NCBI RefSeq assembly: GCF_019375555.1
Contig: NZ_JAHXDN010000002.1
Location: forward strand, 372,001 to 436,000
DNA length: 64,000 nucleotides
Origin: Roseobacter insulae
GTDB taxonomy: Bacteria; Pseudomonadota; Alphaproteobacteria; Rhodobacterales; Rhodobacteraceae
Direction of reading: 5' to 3'
A model generated the notes under the pieces. The model had not been told where the DNA came from. It searched no databases and worked only from the letters and a program-made list of their open reading frames with translations. Shown here piece by piece: positions 1 through 7,881 of this stretch. Numbering within the stretch: position 1 is the stretch's first letter; each line of letters starts with the position of its first letter. Position numbers and translations under genes: made by a program.

Positions 1-1131
1 CTGCGCGCGTTGGCCCAGAACGCCGAGCGCGCTGATCAGCTGCGCCCAGTCCTGCACCGTGCCGCCCTCGGTGGCCAGCCGTTCCGACAGGCCGGTTACC
101 ATGCTCTGGATCATCTCCAGCCGTTCCGCGGGGCTGAGGTCCTGGGCTGCTTCGACATCGGCGGCGGTGGGGCCGCGCCCGTCACCGATTTCGGGCAACT
201 GGTAGTTCACACCCGCCCGCTCTGCCATCTCTTCGATCTGGGCGACGATGGGTGCGATCCACGGCGCGTCTTCCGGTCCCTCGCGCAACAGGGCGTCCCA
301 CAGGCGGAAGGCGGTATCCGGGCGACCGGTCTGCGCCATCATCAGGCCAAGGTAATAGCGTGCTGAACCATTGGTCCGGTCCAGATTGAGCGCGGCGGTC
401 AGCGCGGTTTCCGCTTCCGGAGAGACATAGCCGCCGGCAGCCAGCACCAGCATATCGGCGTAATCCACGTAGTCGGAGGCGGAACTGTTGTCGCCCTTGA
501 TGCGCAGCACGTGGGATTGCGCGCGCGCGGCGGCGGCGAAATTGCCGAGGTTCGCTTCGTTCTGGGCCAGCAGGATATGTCCCTGCAGATCGTCCGGGCG
601 GCGGGCAACCGTTTCGCGCAGCTGCTGGACGAGAGCGACGTAATCGGGGCTTGCGGCGGGGGGCACCTGTGCTGCCGGAAGGCTGGCTTCGGCGGCGTCC
701 TGGCTGGGCCGGTTTTCGCGCGCTTGCGTGGCCATCTCGATGCGGTTTTGCAGCGCCAGATCGCCGTATCCGGGCGCGCCCAGTTGCGTGTAAAGAGCGA
801 TGCTGCCGCCCATCAGCACGACCGCCAGCACAGCGGCGACGATACCCGGCGCCCCCTTGCCGGCATCGGCGGAGATGGTATCGGCCCCCAGCGCCGCGTC
901 AGCCGCGAGGATGCGGCGCGAGACCTCGGCGCGGACGCGTTCGGCATCCGCCGCACTGACAACGCCGCGCGCAAGGTCCTTGTCGACTTCGCGCAGTTGG
1001 TCACGGTAGACCCGCAGATCGTAAGCTGCGGCAGGGTCAACCAGCCCCTTGCGCGGCGCCCGCAGACCCGCCGCCAGTGCCAGCGCCACCATCAACGCCA
1101 AGCCGCCTGCAATGATCCAGAAAATCGTCAT
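1..1131 (-). CDS. ccmI: Cytochrome c biogenesis protein CcmI, 3'-truncated by the window edge
   Basis: CcmI helps deliver apocytochrome c to the haem lyase of the Ccm system at the inner membrane. The frame runs open from ATG at 1131 to base 1, giving 377 residues with no stop, so the C-terminus lies outside the window. Visible are a first TM segment (about residues 2-22), the CcmI-typical stretch AAYDLRVYRDQLREVDKDLA (about 36-55), a second TM (about 95-115) and, from about 165, a TPR-like region followed by a periplasmic part. This order matches the family. A GGAGGGAG element lies upstream of the ATG. It is divergent from soxB. I am confident of the family; the exact C-terminal extent cannot be seen. 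Confidence 0.9.
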   Translation of the reverse strand, partial: MTIFWIIAGGLALMVALALAAGLRAPRKGLVDPAAAYDLRVYRDQLREVDKDLARGVVSAADAERVRAEVSRRILAADAALGADTISADAGKGAPGIVAAVLAVVLMGGSIALYTQLGAPGYGDLALQNRIEMATQARENRPSQDAAEASLPAAQVPPAASPDYVALVQQLRETVARRPDDLQGHILLAQNEANLGNFAAAARAQSHVLRIKGDNSSASDYVDYADMLVLAAGGYVSPEAETALTAALNLDRTNGSARYYLGLMMAQTGRPDTAFRLWDALLREGPEDAPWIAPIVAQIEEMAERAGVNYQLPEIGDGRGPTAADVEAAQDLSPAERLEMIQSMVTGLSERLATEGGTVQDWAQLISALGVLGQRAQ

Positions 1132-1213
1132 GATCGCACGCTCCCTCCGTCCCTGATGTATCCGTCAAAGCGCCGGGGCAAAAGAGACAAATGATCACGC
1201 CTGCGCGTGCAAC

Positions 1214-1239
1214 TGTCGCAATTGCGCAAGGTGTCGCAA
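1214..1239. promoter_or_regulatory. Candidate operator: TCGCAA half-sites upstream of soxB
   Basis: TGTCGCAA occurs at 1214-1221 and again at 1232-1239. Between them lies the inverted half-site, so that CGCAATTGCG (1217-1226) is a perfect 10-bp palindrome. The array ends two bases before the -35 box of the soxB promoter, a usual position for an activator or repressor site. No regulator gene is next to it, so the binding protein is unknown. Confidence 0.4.
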
Positions 1240-1241
1240 AC

Positions 1242-1270
1242 TTGTTAGAAAGCGACGCGCTCAGTATCCT
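1242..1270 (+). promoter_or_regulatory. Probable housekeeping promoter for sarcosine oxidase cluster 1
   Basis: TTGTTA at 1242-1247 is separated by exactly 17 bp from TATCCT at 1265-1270, a good sigma-70 arrangement. It lies about 80 bp upstream of the soxB ATG at 1352, which has a GGGGTGG Shine-Dalgarno-like element. Confidence 0.55.
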
Positions 1271-1351
1271 CTTTTTCAGCGAGTAACGCAGAACAGTGTC
1301 AATCTGAATGCCGGCGCGAATCCGGTTCCTTCGTCTTGGGGTGGTCTTGCC

Positions 1352-2596
1352 ATGAAACGATATTCCGTCTTTGCCGTGGCGCGGGAAGCTGCGCGGTACC
1401 ACACGGGCTGGGAACGGGCGTGGCGCAAGGCCGAGCCGAAGGCCAAATACGAAGTGATCATCATCGGGGCAGGCGGGCATGGTCTGGCCACGGCCTATTA
1501 TCTTGGCAAGCGCTTTGGCATCAAGAACGTGGCGATCCTTGAAAAAGGCTGGCTGGGCGGTGGCAACACCGGGCGCAACACCACGATTATCCGCAGCAAT
1601 TACCTGCAGGACCCGTCTGCGGCGCTTTATGAAAAGGCACGGTCGCTCTACGAAACCATGAGTCAGGACCTGAACTACAACGTGATGTTCAGCCCGCGCG
1701 GCGTGATCATGCTGGCCCAGACCCATCACGAGGTGCGGGGGTACCAGCGCACCGCCCATGCCAATGCGTTGCAGGGCGTCAAAACCGAGTTCATCAATCC
1801 GACCCGCGTGAAGGAGCTGGTGCCGATCATCAACATCGACGGGCCGCGCTACCCGGTGCTGGGCGGTCTCTGGCAGGCGCGCGGCGGCACGGCGCGGCAC
1901 GATGCGGTGGCCTGGGGCTATGCGCGGGCCTGCTCGGACATGGGCATGGATGTGATCCAGCAATGCGAGGTCACGGGCATTCGTCGCGAGGACGGCCGCG
2001 TCGTGGGCGTCGACACCTCCAAGGGCGCGATTGACTGCGACAAGCTGGGCATTGTCGTGGCCGGCAATTCGGGCCATGTGGCGGGGCTGGCGGGCTTTCG
2101 GCTGCCGATTGAATCCGTGGCGCTTCAGGCGCTTGTGTCGGAGCCGATCAAACCCTGCATGGATGTGGTGGTGATGGCCAACACCGTGCATGGCTACATG
2201 AGCCAGTCCGACAAGGGCGAGATGGTCATCGGTGGCGGCACGGATGGCTACAACAACTACACCCAGCGCGGATCGTTTCACCACATCGAGGAAACCGTGC
2301 GCGCGCTGGTCGAAACCTTCCCGATGGTCAGCCGCCTGAAGATGCTGCGCCAATGGGGCGGGATCGTGGACATCACCGGGGACCGTTCGCCGATCCTGTC
2401 GAAAACCCCGGTGGAGAATGTCTTTATCAACTGCGGCTGGGGCACCGGCGGGTTCAAGGCAACACCCGGGTCGGGCTGGGCGATGGCGGAACTGATCGCC
2501 AGAGGCCATGGGCCGCTGACGGATGCCTTCGGGCTGGAGCGTTTCGGCGAAGGCCGCTTTATCGACGAAAGCGTCGCCGCCGGGGTGGCGCACTGA
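1352..2596 (+). CDS. soxB: Sarcosine oxidase subunit beta, cluster 1
   Basis: SoxB carries the active site of heterotetrameric sarcosine oxidase, which demethylates sarcosine with THF and O2 to glycine, 5,10-methylene-THF and hydrogen peroxide. The protein has 414 residues, normal for the family. An N-terminal Rossmann motif IIIGAGGHGLATAYY binds FAD (about residues 36-50). His183 in ARHDAVAWGYA matches the histidine that covalently holds FMN in known enzymes. The C-terminal GWGTGGFKATPGSGW motif is typical of the DAO fold. It starts cluster 1, but unlike cluster 2 the next sox gene (soxD) is about 1.16 kb away, with four microprotein genes in the gap. A sigma-70-like promoter lies just upstream. 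Confidence 0.95.
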   Translation: MKRYSVFAVAREAARYHTGWERAWRKAEPKAKYEVIIIGAGGHGLATAYYLGKRFGIKNVAILEKGWLGGGNTGRNTTIIRSNYLQDPSAALYEKARSLYETMSQDLNYNVMFSPRGVIMLAQTHHEVRGYQRTAHANALQGVKTEFINPTRVKELVPIINIDGPRYPVLGGLWQARGGTARHDAVAWGYARACSDMGMDVIQQCEVTGIRREDGRVVGVDTSKGAIDCDKLGIVVAGNSGHVAGLAGFRLPIESVALQALVSEPIKPCMDVVVMANTVHGYMSQSDKGEMVIGGGTDGYNNYTQRGSFHHIEETVRALVETFPMVSRLKMLRQWGGIVDITGDRSPILSKTPVENVFINCGWGTGGFKATPGSGWAMAELIARGHGPLTDAFGLERFGEGRFIDESVAAGVAH

Positions 2597-2598
2597 TG

Positions 2599-2739
2599 TC
2601 AGGGATCGGATCCGGGGCCGCCTCCGATATTGCGCTTGTTGTTGCTCCCGTCGGGTTTGCGGCTCATGCCGCGCAAAACGACCCAGACAACCAGCAACAT
2701 CAGTCCGGCCAGGGCAATCAGATAAAACGTATCGCCCAC
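2599..2739 (-). CDS. 46-aa single-TM microprotein (GTG start), hypothetical
   Basis: This short frame starts at GTG (2739) and ends with TGA, two bases past the converging soxB stop. The protein begins MGDTFYLIALAGLMLLVVWV, a clear membrane segment (about residues 5-22), followed by a basic stretch RGMSRK and a Gly/Asn-rich polar tail. The positive charges just after the TM suggest an N-out, C-in topology or a signal-anchor. It lies only one codon (GCT) downstream of, and in the same frame as, the TAA stop of the 64-aa gene, and has no Shine-Dalgarno of its own, so translation is probably coupled. I do not recognise a family; a real gene is likely but not certain. Confidence 0.5.
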   Translation of the reverse strand: MGDTFYLIALAGLMLLVVWVVLRGMSRKPDGSNNKRNIGGGPGSDP

Positions 2740-2742
2740 AGC

Positions 2743-2937
2743 TTACGTGTCGTCGGCGCGGGTTTTGCTGCCTTCGCCTGCCGCCGAACCGAAGGCGATC
2801 AGGCTGCTCACATCCACCTCGCGCCCTCCGCGGGCGGCCTTGCGCGCGGCAACGGCGCGCCGCTCCAACACCAGCATGACGATGGCAATCACTGCAATCG
2901 CGCCGAAAACCAGAACAGCCCCCATTTCCTTGCTCAT
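2743..2937 (-). CDS. 64-aa single-TM microprotein, hypothetical
   Basis: The start is ATG at 2937, preceded by AAAGGAG at good distance; this favours it over an ATG six codons upstream. The protein begins MSKEMGAVLVFGAIAVIAIV, with one TM at about residues 6-24, then ERRAVAARKAARGG, a positively charged juxtamembrane helix, and a short polar tail. The charge pattern predicts the C-terminus in the cytoplasm. It is the first gene of a minus-strand pair with the 46-aa frame and is antisense to nothing known. The four microproteins between soxB and soxD (two on each strand) all have one TM. Function unknown. Confidence 0.65.
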   Translation of the reverse strand: MSKEMGAVLVFGAIAVIAIVMLVLERRAVAARKAARGGREVDVSSLIAFGSAAGEGSKTRADDT

Positions 2938-3071
2938 GTGACGCTCCTTTCGCATCCAAGTGTAGCGGCAGTAAACGGGTTTGGCGACAGGGCCGCCCGA
3001 AAATCAGATCGGAACCTTTTGCGCCCGCTTTTTGTTGTCTTTTCAATCGTAAAGCGAAAAGGAGCAACACA

Positions 3072-3248
3072 ATGTCCGAACAATCACAATCGAAATCCGG
3101 GAATACCGGCATTGCCTTCATCGTGGGTGGGCTTGTCGTCGTTGTCGGCATTCTGGCCTATATCATGCTTTCGGGCGGAGAAGGCCTGTCCGTCGAAGGC
3201 CCTGATACGGCCATCGAAGGTGCTGCCGAGGCCATTTCCGGTAACTGA
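3072..3248 (+). CDS. 58-aa single-TM microprotein, hypothetical
   Basis: AAAGGAG lies just ahead of the ATG, and a strong intrinsic terminator follows the stop, so this is a self-contained transcription unit. The protein has a polar Ser/Gln-rich N-terminus (MSEQSQSKSGN), a hydrophobic segment at about residues 12-34, and an acidic tail of about 24 residues (EGLSVEGPDTAIEGAAEAIS). Its plan (polar N-terminus, one TM, acidic Ala/Pro tail) is the same as that of the 67-aa protein at 3465, and the two may be distant paralogues. No domain is recognised. It sits inside the sox cluster, same strand, but its own terminator argues against it being part of the sox mRNA. Confidence 0.65.
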   Translation: MSEQSQSKSGNTGIAFIVGGLVVVVGILAYIMLSGGEGLSVEGPDTAIEGAAEAISGN

Positions 3249-3271
3249 CCCGCCCGTTTCGGGCCATTGTG

Positions 3272-3306
3272 AAACCGTCCGGATGCCGCGGCGTCCGGAC
3301 GGTTTT
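3272..3306 (+). terminator. Intrinsic terminator with 12-bp perfect stem
   Basis: AAACCGTCCGGA (3272-3283) and TCCGGACGGTTT (3294-3305) are perfect inverted repeats around a 10-base loop that itself contains CCGCGG; a short T run follows. It should end transcription of the 58-aa gene and any read-through from soxB. Confidence 0.75.
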
Positions 3307-3464
3307 GCATGTCTGGGGCCCGGATCGGCGAAATCGGCGTCTTTTGGCCGCCGCATTCGCGCCCGGGCGGCTTGGGCTTGCCGAAAACCACCGGGGTTTT
3401 CCGCCGCCCTTGCGACTGCGCACCGGCCTTCCAAACTGGCCTCCCGTAACAAGGAGACAGAACA

Positions 3465-3668
3465 ATGGCTGACTATACGACCCACAACGACGGCGTCAGT
3501 GGTAAAGGCATCTTCATCGCGCTGGTGGTTATTGGCGCATTTGTCTTCCTGCTGGCAGTGCTTGGCACCGGAACCGTCCCAACCGATCCCGAAGCCGCAG
3601 GTGACCCTGCGGCCATCGAGTCCGCGCCAGCAGCCCCTGCTGAAACAGCACCGGCTGTCGTCGAATAA
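3465..3668 (+). CDS. 67-aa single-TM microprotein with acidic Pro/Ala tail, hypothetical
   Basis: The ATG is preceded by AAGGAG, and a terminator follows at 3696. A polar N-terminus (MADYTTHNDGVSGKG) leads into one TM (about residues 16-34, rich in I, F, V, L) and then a 30-residue tail of Ala, Pro, Glu and Asp with no positive charge. By the positive-inside rule the orientation is weakly defined, but an acidic disordered tail outside the membrane is plausible. It shares its plan with the 58-aa protein at 3072. It is not conserved in the second sox cluster, where soxB is followed almost directly by soxD. Function unknown. Confidence 0.65.
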   Translation: MADYTTHNDGVSGKGIFIALVVIGAFVFLLAVLGTGTVPTDPEAAGDPAAIESAPAAPAETAPAVVE

Positions 3669-3695
3669 CTCCCACTTCATTGTGCGGACCGCCAG

Positions 3696-3725
3696 AGGCG
3701 GGCGTCTTGCGGCGCCCGCCTTTTT
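3696..3725 (+). terminator. Intrinsic terminator after the 67-aa gene
   Basis: AGGCGGGCG (3696-3704) pairs with CGCCCGCCT (3713-3721), followed by a run of five T. The soxD ATG is only 34 bp further on, so soxD either needs read-through or a promoter within this short gap. Confidence 0.75.
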
Positions 3726-3758
3726 GGTGTGTCCAGCCCGGATCGCCGGAGAGAACTC

Positions 3759-4088
3759 ATGTTGACCCTCACCTGTCCTGTCTGCGGCGTGACCGCGGAG
3801 GAAACCGAATTCCATGGCGGCGGGGAGGCGCACCTGAAGCGGTTCGGCCCGGGGGCCTCCGACGATGACTTCGAGGATTACCTGTTCATGCGGGAAAACC
3901 CGCGGGGCGTTCATTTCGAACGCTGGCGCCATGCCTACGGCTGCGGCAAATGGTTCCATGCCGCGCGCTGCACCACGACGCTTCAGGTCTTCGGGACCTA
4001 TGCCGCGCAGACCTACGAGCCCCCCAAGGAGATCTGCGACAAGATCACCGGCGAGCGGCCGGGCTGGTCATGGAGGCTCTTTAAATGA
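3759..4088 (+). CDS. soxD: Sarcosine oxidase subunit delta, cluster 1
   Basis: The small delta subunit binds a structural zinc in heterotetrameric sarcosine oxidase. The protein has 109 residues, close to the usual 90-110. The zinc ligands of the family are visible: CPVCG at the N-terminus (Cys6, Cys9) and HAYGC (His58, Cys62). The start at 3759 is chosen because GGAGAG precedes it and because family members begin with M-x-L-x-CP-x-CG. It lies just after an intrinsic terminator and 79 bp before soxA. It is longer than the second copy at 33406 (90 residues) because of a C-terminal extension. Confidence 0.93.
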   Translation: MLTLTCPVCGVTAEETEFHGGGEAHLKRFGPGASDDDFEDYLFMRENPRGVHFERWRHAYGCGKWFHAARCTTTLQVFGTYAAQTYEPPKEICDKITGERPGWSWRLFK

Positions 4089-4167
4089 GCCGTGGTCTCG
4101 TTTCTGCCGACAAGAGTTATTTCTGCCCGGGGCACATGGTGTCCCCGCGTTCCGTGAGGTCCGACAT

Positions 4168-7100
4168 ATGAGCACTCGTCTCGCCACAGGCGGTCGCCTG
4201 CTGAACAAGCAAAAAGCGCTGAATTTTTCTTTCAATGGCAAGCGGTTGCGCGGATACGAGGGGGATACGCTGGCCTCCGCGCTGCTGGCGAATGACCAGA
4301 TGCTTGTGGGGCGTTCCTTCAAGTATCACCGCCCGCGCGGTGTTGTCGCCTCGGGGGCCGAAGAACCCAATGGTCTCGTCAATCTTGGCGCCGAGGGCAA
4401 GTTCGAACCGAACCAGCGGGTCACCACGACCGAGCTGTTCGAAGGCCTGAGCGCCCAGAGCCAGAACCACTGGCCCAGCCTTGAATTCGACGTGGGCGCG
4501 ATCAACACGCACCTCAGCCGGTTTCTGCCCGCTGGGTTCTATTACAAGATGTTCATCCACCCGCGACCGCTGTGGAAACATGTCTATGAGCCAATCATCC
4601 GCCAGTCGGCGGGGCTGGGGCGTGCGCCCAAGGCGCGGGATGCCGATACCTACGAGCATTTTCACTTTTTCTGCGACGTGATGGTGATCGGCGGTGGCGT
4701 TGCCGGGTTGCAGGCGGCGAAATCCGCGGCGGCGACCGGGGCGAAGGTCCTGCTGGTCGAACAGACCGCGCATTGGGGCGGGCGGGCACCGGTGGATGGC
4801 GGCACTGTTGATGGCGTGCCTGTGGAAAACTTTGTGGACCAAACCGTTTCTGAACTGGAAACAATGCCCAATGTCATCCTGCGCAAGCGGTTGATGGGGG
4901 CGGGCGTCTACGACCACGGCTATGTGCTGGGCTATGAACAACTGCGCGACCACGCGCCGGAAAAACCGGGGCCACGCCACCGGTTATGGCGCATTCGCGC
5001 GGCCCACATTGTCACGGCCACCGGCGCGATCGAGCGCCCCTTGCCCTTTGCCGGGAACGATGTTCCGGGCGTCATGCTGGCCTCGGCGGTGCGCGATTAC
5101 GTGGTCAATTACGGTGTTGCTGCCGGCGACCGGACGGTAGTGGTCACTAACAACGACGACGCTTATCTGACCGCTTTTGCCCTTAAATATGCAGGATTGA
5201 ACGTGCCCGTCATCGTCGATGCCCGCGTGCTGCCCGAAGACAGCCCGGCGATGGAGCAGGCCAAGGCCCTGGGCATCCGGGTGATCATGGGACATGGCCT
5301 TGCCAAGGTTCAGGGGACCAAGCGGGTCACCGGGGTCGCGATCTGCAGCCAGGCTGGCGCCGGTGCCGTGCTGGAGGAAATCGCCTGCGATGCGGTTGCC
5401 ATGTCGGGGGGCTGGTCGCCGGTTGTTCACCTGTGGTCGCATTGCGGGGGCAAACTGGTCTGGGACGACGCGCAGGCGCATTTCCGGCCGGATGTGGACA
5501 AAGCGCCCACGGGGGCGGACGGACAGCCCTTTGTCACCGCCGCGGGCGCGGCCAACGGCAGCTTGCGGCTGGGCGACGTGCTGGGAGACGGCGATCAGGC
5601 GGGCAAGCTTGCCGCCTCGGCTGCCGGGTTCAAGGTCAAACAGACCGCCTGTCCGGTGGGCGAGAGCACGCAGGAGGCCCCGATGGTGCCGGTGTGGCTG
5701 ATGCCGCAGGGTGCCGGTGTCGAACTGCGCAGCAAGGCGTGGCTCGATTACCAGAACGATGTCAAAGTGTCGGATGTGCAGTTGGCCGCGCAGGAAGGCT
5801 TTGAGAGCGTTGAACATGCCAAGCGGTACACCACCCTCGGCATGGCGACCGACCAGGGCAAACTGAGCAACATCAACGGGCTGGCGACGCTTGCAGGCGC
5901 GCTGAATGCCTCCATTCCGCAGGTCGGCACCACAACGTTCCGCCCGCCCTATACACCGATTTCCATGGGGTCGATTGCCGGGGAGGCGCGCGATGCCGTG
6001 TTCCAGCCGCTGCGGCGCACACCGATGCACGACTGGCATGACGCCAACGGGGCCGACTGGGAGCCGGTGGGCCATTGGCGCAGACCTTACTGCTATCAGC
6101 GCGCGGGCGAGAGCGTGAACGACGCGGTCATGCGCGAGACGAAGAACGCGCGGGAAAACCTCGGCCTGCTGGATGCCTCGACCCTGGGCAAGCTGATCGT
6201 CAAGGGGCCGGACGCGGGCAAGTTTCTCGACATGCTCTACACCAACATGATGAGCACGCTGAAGCCCGGCAAATGCCGCTACGGGCTGATGTGTTCGGAA
6301 AACGGCTTCCTGATTGACGATGGCGTGGTGGCGCGGATCGACGAAGACACCTTCCTCTGCCACACCACGACGGGCGGCGCCGAGCGTATTCACGGCCATA
6401 TGGAAGAGTGGCTGCAAACCGAATGGTGGGACTGGCAGGTCTATGTGGCCAATGTGACCGAGCAATATGCGCAGATCGCGGTCGTCGGGCCGAATGCGCG
6501 CAAGGCGCTGGAAAAGCTGGGGGGCATGGATGTCTCCAAAGATGCGCTGGGGTTCATGGAATGGGCCGATGGGGAACTGGGTGGCTTCAGGGTCCGCGTC
6601 TACCGTATCTCCTTCTCCGGTGAGTTGAGCTACGAGATCGCCGTGGATGCAGGCCAGGGGCAGGCCTTCTGGGATGCGCTGATGGTGGTGGGCCACGATC
6701 TGGGCGTGATGCCCTATGGCACCGAAGCCCTGCACATCCTGCGCGCCGAGAAGGGCTTTATCATGATCGGGGATGAAACCGACGGCACGGTGATTCCGCA
6801 GGATCTGGGGCTGCACTGGGCGATCTCCAAGAAGAAAGAGGATTTCCTCGGCAAGCGCGCGCAGGAACGCTCTCACATGACGGACCCGGACCGCTGGAAA
6901 CTGGTCGGGCTGGAAACCCTCTCCGGTGCCGTGTTGCCGGATGGGGCCTATGCGGTGGGCGATGGCGAAAACGCCAATGGCCAGAAGAACATGATCGGGC
7001 GCGTGACCTCCAGTTATTATTCGCCCAATCTCGACAAAGGGATCGCGATGGGCCTTGTGCTGCATGGGCCTGACCGGATGGGTGATGTCATCGAGTTCCC

Positions 7101-7182
7101 GGGCACCAACGGGGCAACCTACAAGGCTCGGATCGTCGATCCGGTGTTCTACGACACGCAAGGGGAGAAGGGGAATGTCTGA
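4168..7182 (+). CDS. soxA: Sarcosine oxidase subunit alpha, cluster 1
   Basis: SoxA provides the NAD-binding and folate-binding parts of sarcosine oxidase and forms 5,10-methylene-THF. It has 1004 residues, as expected. The N-terminal ferredoxin-like region contains GYEGDTLASALLAN and FKYHRPRGV; a Rossmann motif VIGGGVAGLQAAKSA starts at about residue 173; the C-terminal third is a GcvT-like aminomethyltransferase domain. ATG at 4168 is preceded by GAGGT. The same frame is open upstream through soxD, but that part is only a shadow. A hairpin (4129-4146, GGGGCAC/GTGTCCCC with one bulge) sits in the 79-bp leader. Its last 8 bases overlap soxG. Confidence 0.96.
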   Translation: MSTRLATGGRLLNKQKALNFSFNGKRLRGYEGDTLASALLANDQMLVGRSFKYHRPRGVVASGAEEPNGLVNLGAEGKFEPNQRVTTTELFEGLSAQSQNHWPSLEFDVGAINTHLSRFLPAGFYYKMFIHPRPLWKHVYEPIIRQSAGLGRAPKARDADTYEHFHFFCDVMVIGGGVAGLQAAKSAAATGAKVLLVEQTAHWGGRAPVDGGTVDGVPVENFVDQTVSELETMPNVILRKRLMGAGVYDHGYVLGYEQLRDHAPEKPGPRHRLWRIRAAHIVTATGAIERPLPFAGNDVPGVMLASAVRDYVVNYGVAAGDRTVVVTNNDDAYLTAFALKYAGLNVPVIVDARVLPEDSPAMEQAKALGIRVIMGHGLAKVQGTKRVTGVAICSQAGAGAVLEEIACDAVAMSGGWSPVVHLWSHCGGKLVWDDAQAHFRPDVDKAPTGADGQPFVTAAGAANGSLRLGDVLGDGDQAGKLAASAAGFKVKQTACPVGESTQEAPMVPVWLMPQGAGVELRSKAWLDYQNDVKVSDVQLAAQEGFESVEHAKRYTTLGMATDQGKLSNINGLATLAGALNASIPQVGTTTFRPPYTPISMGSIAGEARDAVFQPLRRTPMHDWHDANGADWEPVGHWRRPYCYQRAGESVNDAVMRETKNARENLGLLDASTLGKLIVKGPDAGKFLDMLYTNMMSTLKPGKCRYGLMCSENGFLIDDGVVARIDEDTFLCHTTTGGAERIHGHMEEWLQTEWWDWQVYVANVTEQYAQIAVVGPNARKALEKLGGMDVSKDALGFMEWADGELGGFRVRVYRISFSGELSYEIAVDAGQGQAFWDALMVVGHDLGVMPYGTEALHILRAEKGFIMIGDETDGTVIPQDLGLHWAISKKKEDFLGKRAQERSHMTDPDRWKLVGLETLSGAVLPDGAYAVGDGENANGQKNMIGRVTSSYYSPNLDKGIAMGLVLHGPDRMGDVIEFPGTNGATYKARIVDPVFYDTQGEKGNV

Positions 7183-7750
7183 TCCCGTCACCGCGCTGAA
7201 CGGCGTTTCATCCGACAGTGGCATCGCCACGATCACCGGAGTGCCGCTTCAGGGCATGATCACACTGCGGGGCGATCTGTCTGCCGCCGCTGTCAAGAAC
7301 GCGGCCACAGGGGTGGCTGCGGTGGACATGCCGGGGCAGGGAGAGGCCAATTGCGTCGAAAACCGGGGCATCTGCTGGATGAGCCCGGACGAGTTGCTGG
7401 TGCTCTGCCCCTATGAGACCGTTGCGGCCAATATCGAGAAGATGCAACAGACGCTGGGGATCCAGCATGCGCTTGTTGCGAATGTATCGGATGCGCGCGC
7501 GTCCTTCCGCCTTGGCGGCCCGCGCGCCCGCGAAGTGCTGGCCAAGCTGTGCCCCGTCGACCTGTCCCCGGGGGCGTTCACGCCGGGCATGTTCCGGCGC
7601 ACCCGCATGGCACAGGTTCCCGCGGCTTTCTGGATGCGGAACGCGGATACGTTCCAGATCATCTGCTTTCGATCTCAGGCCCGGTATGTCTTTGATTTGC
7701 TGAAAATTTCGGCGCAGCCCGGATCAGAAGTTCACCTTTATCACGCGTGA
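7175..7750 (+). CDS. soxG: Sarcosine oxidase subunit gamma, cluster 1
   Basis: The gamma subunit completes the alpha-beta-gamma-delta enzyme; its fold resembles the folate-binding GcvT domain but it has no known catalytic residue. The protein has 191 residues. The start ATG at 7175 overlaps the soxA stop by 8 bases (ATGTCTGA) with AGGGGAGAAGGGG before it, so translation is coupled. Family features include RGICWMSPDELLVLCP, the RASFRLGGPRAREVLAKLCPVDL segment and the C-terminal FQIICFRSQARYVFDLL segment. The second copy (36604) has the same 8-base overlap. Two inverted repeats follow the stop. Confidence 0.93.
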   Translation: MSDPVTALNGVSSDSGIATITGVPLQGMITLRGDLSAAAVKNAATGVAAVDMPGQGEANCVENRGICWMSPDELLVLCPYETVAANIEKMQQTLGIQHALVANVSDARASFRLGGPRAREVLAKLCPVDLSPGAFTPGMFRRTRMAQVPAAFWMRNADTFQIICFRSQARYVFDLLKISAQPGSEVHLYHA

Positions 7751-7753
7751 GAG

Positions 7754-7813
7754 TTGACGCCAGTTAGCGTCAATGCCAAGAACGTCCGAGAAATGCCACG
7801 TGCGCGTGGCATT
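7754..7813. repeat. Two perfect inverted repeats after soxG
   Basis: TTGACGC (7754-7760) and GCGTCAA (7767-7773) form a 7-bp inverted repeat with 6-base spacer. AATGCCACG (7792-7800) and CGTGGCATT (7805-7813) form a 9-bp stem with a 4-base loop. Neither has a T run. They may act as a transcript-end processing structure for the sox mRNA or as operators for the next gene. Confidence 0.5.
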
Positions 7814-7881
7814 ATGCGTCACCCGGCCATGGCTGATGGTCTGTCCGGTTGCAAAGGCGCATGGCATGTTGCGGATGACGG

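Noticed and set aside
1037-3151. Long open frame on the minus strand covering soxB and the microproteins
   Set aside because: Antisense to soxB, a conserved enzyme; the protein is Arg/Ala/Pro-rich low complexity, as expected for a high-GC shadow frame.
4984-7236. 750-codon open frame antisense to soxA
   Set aside because: No recognisable domain; fully inside the conserved soxA/soxG coding region on the other strand.
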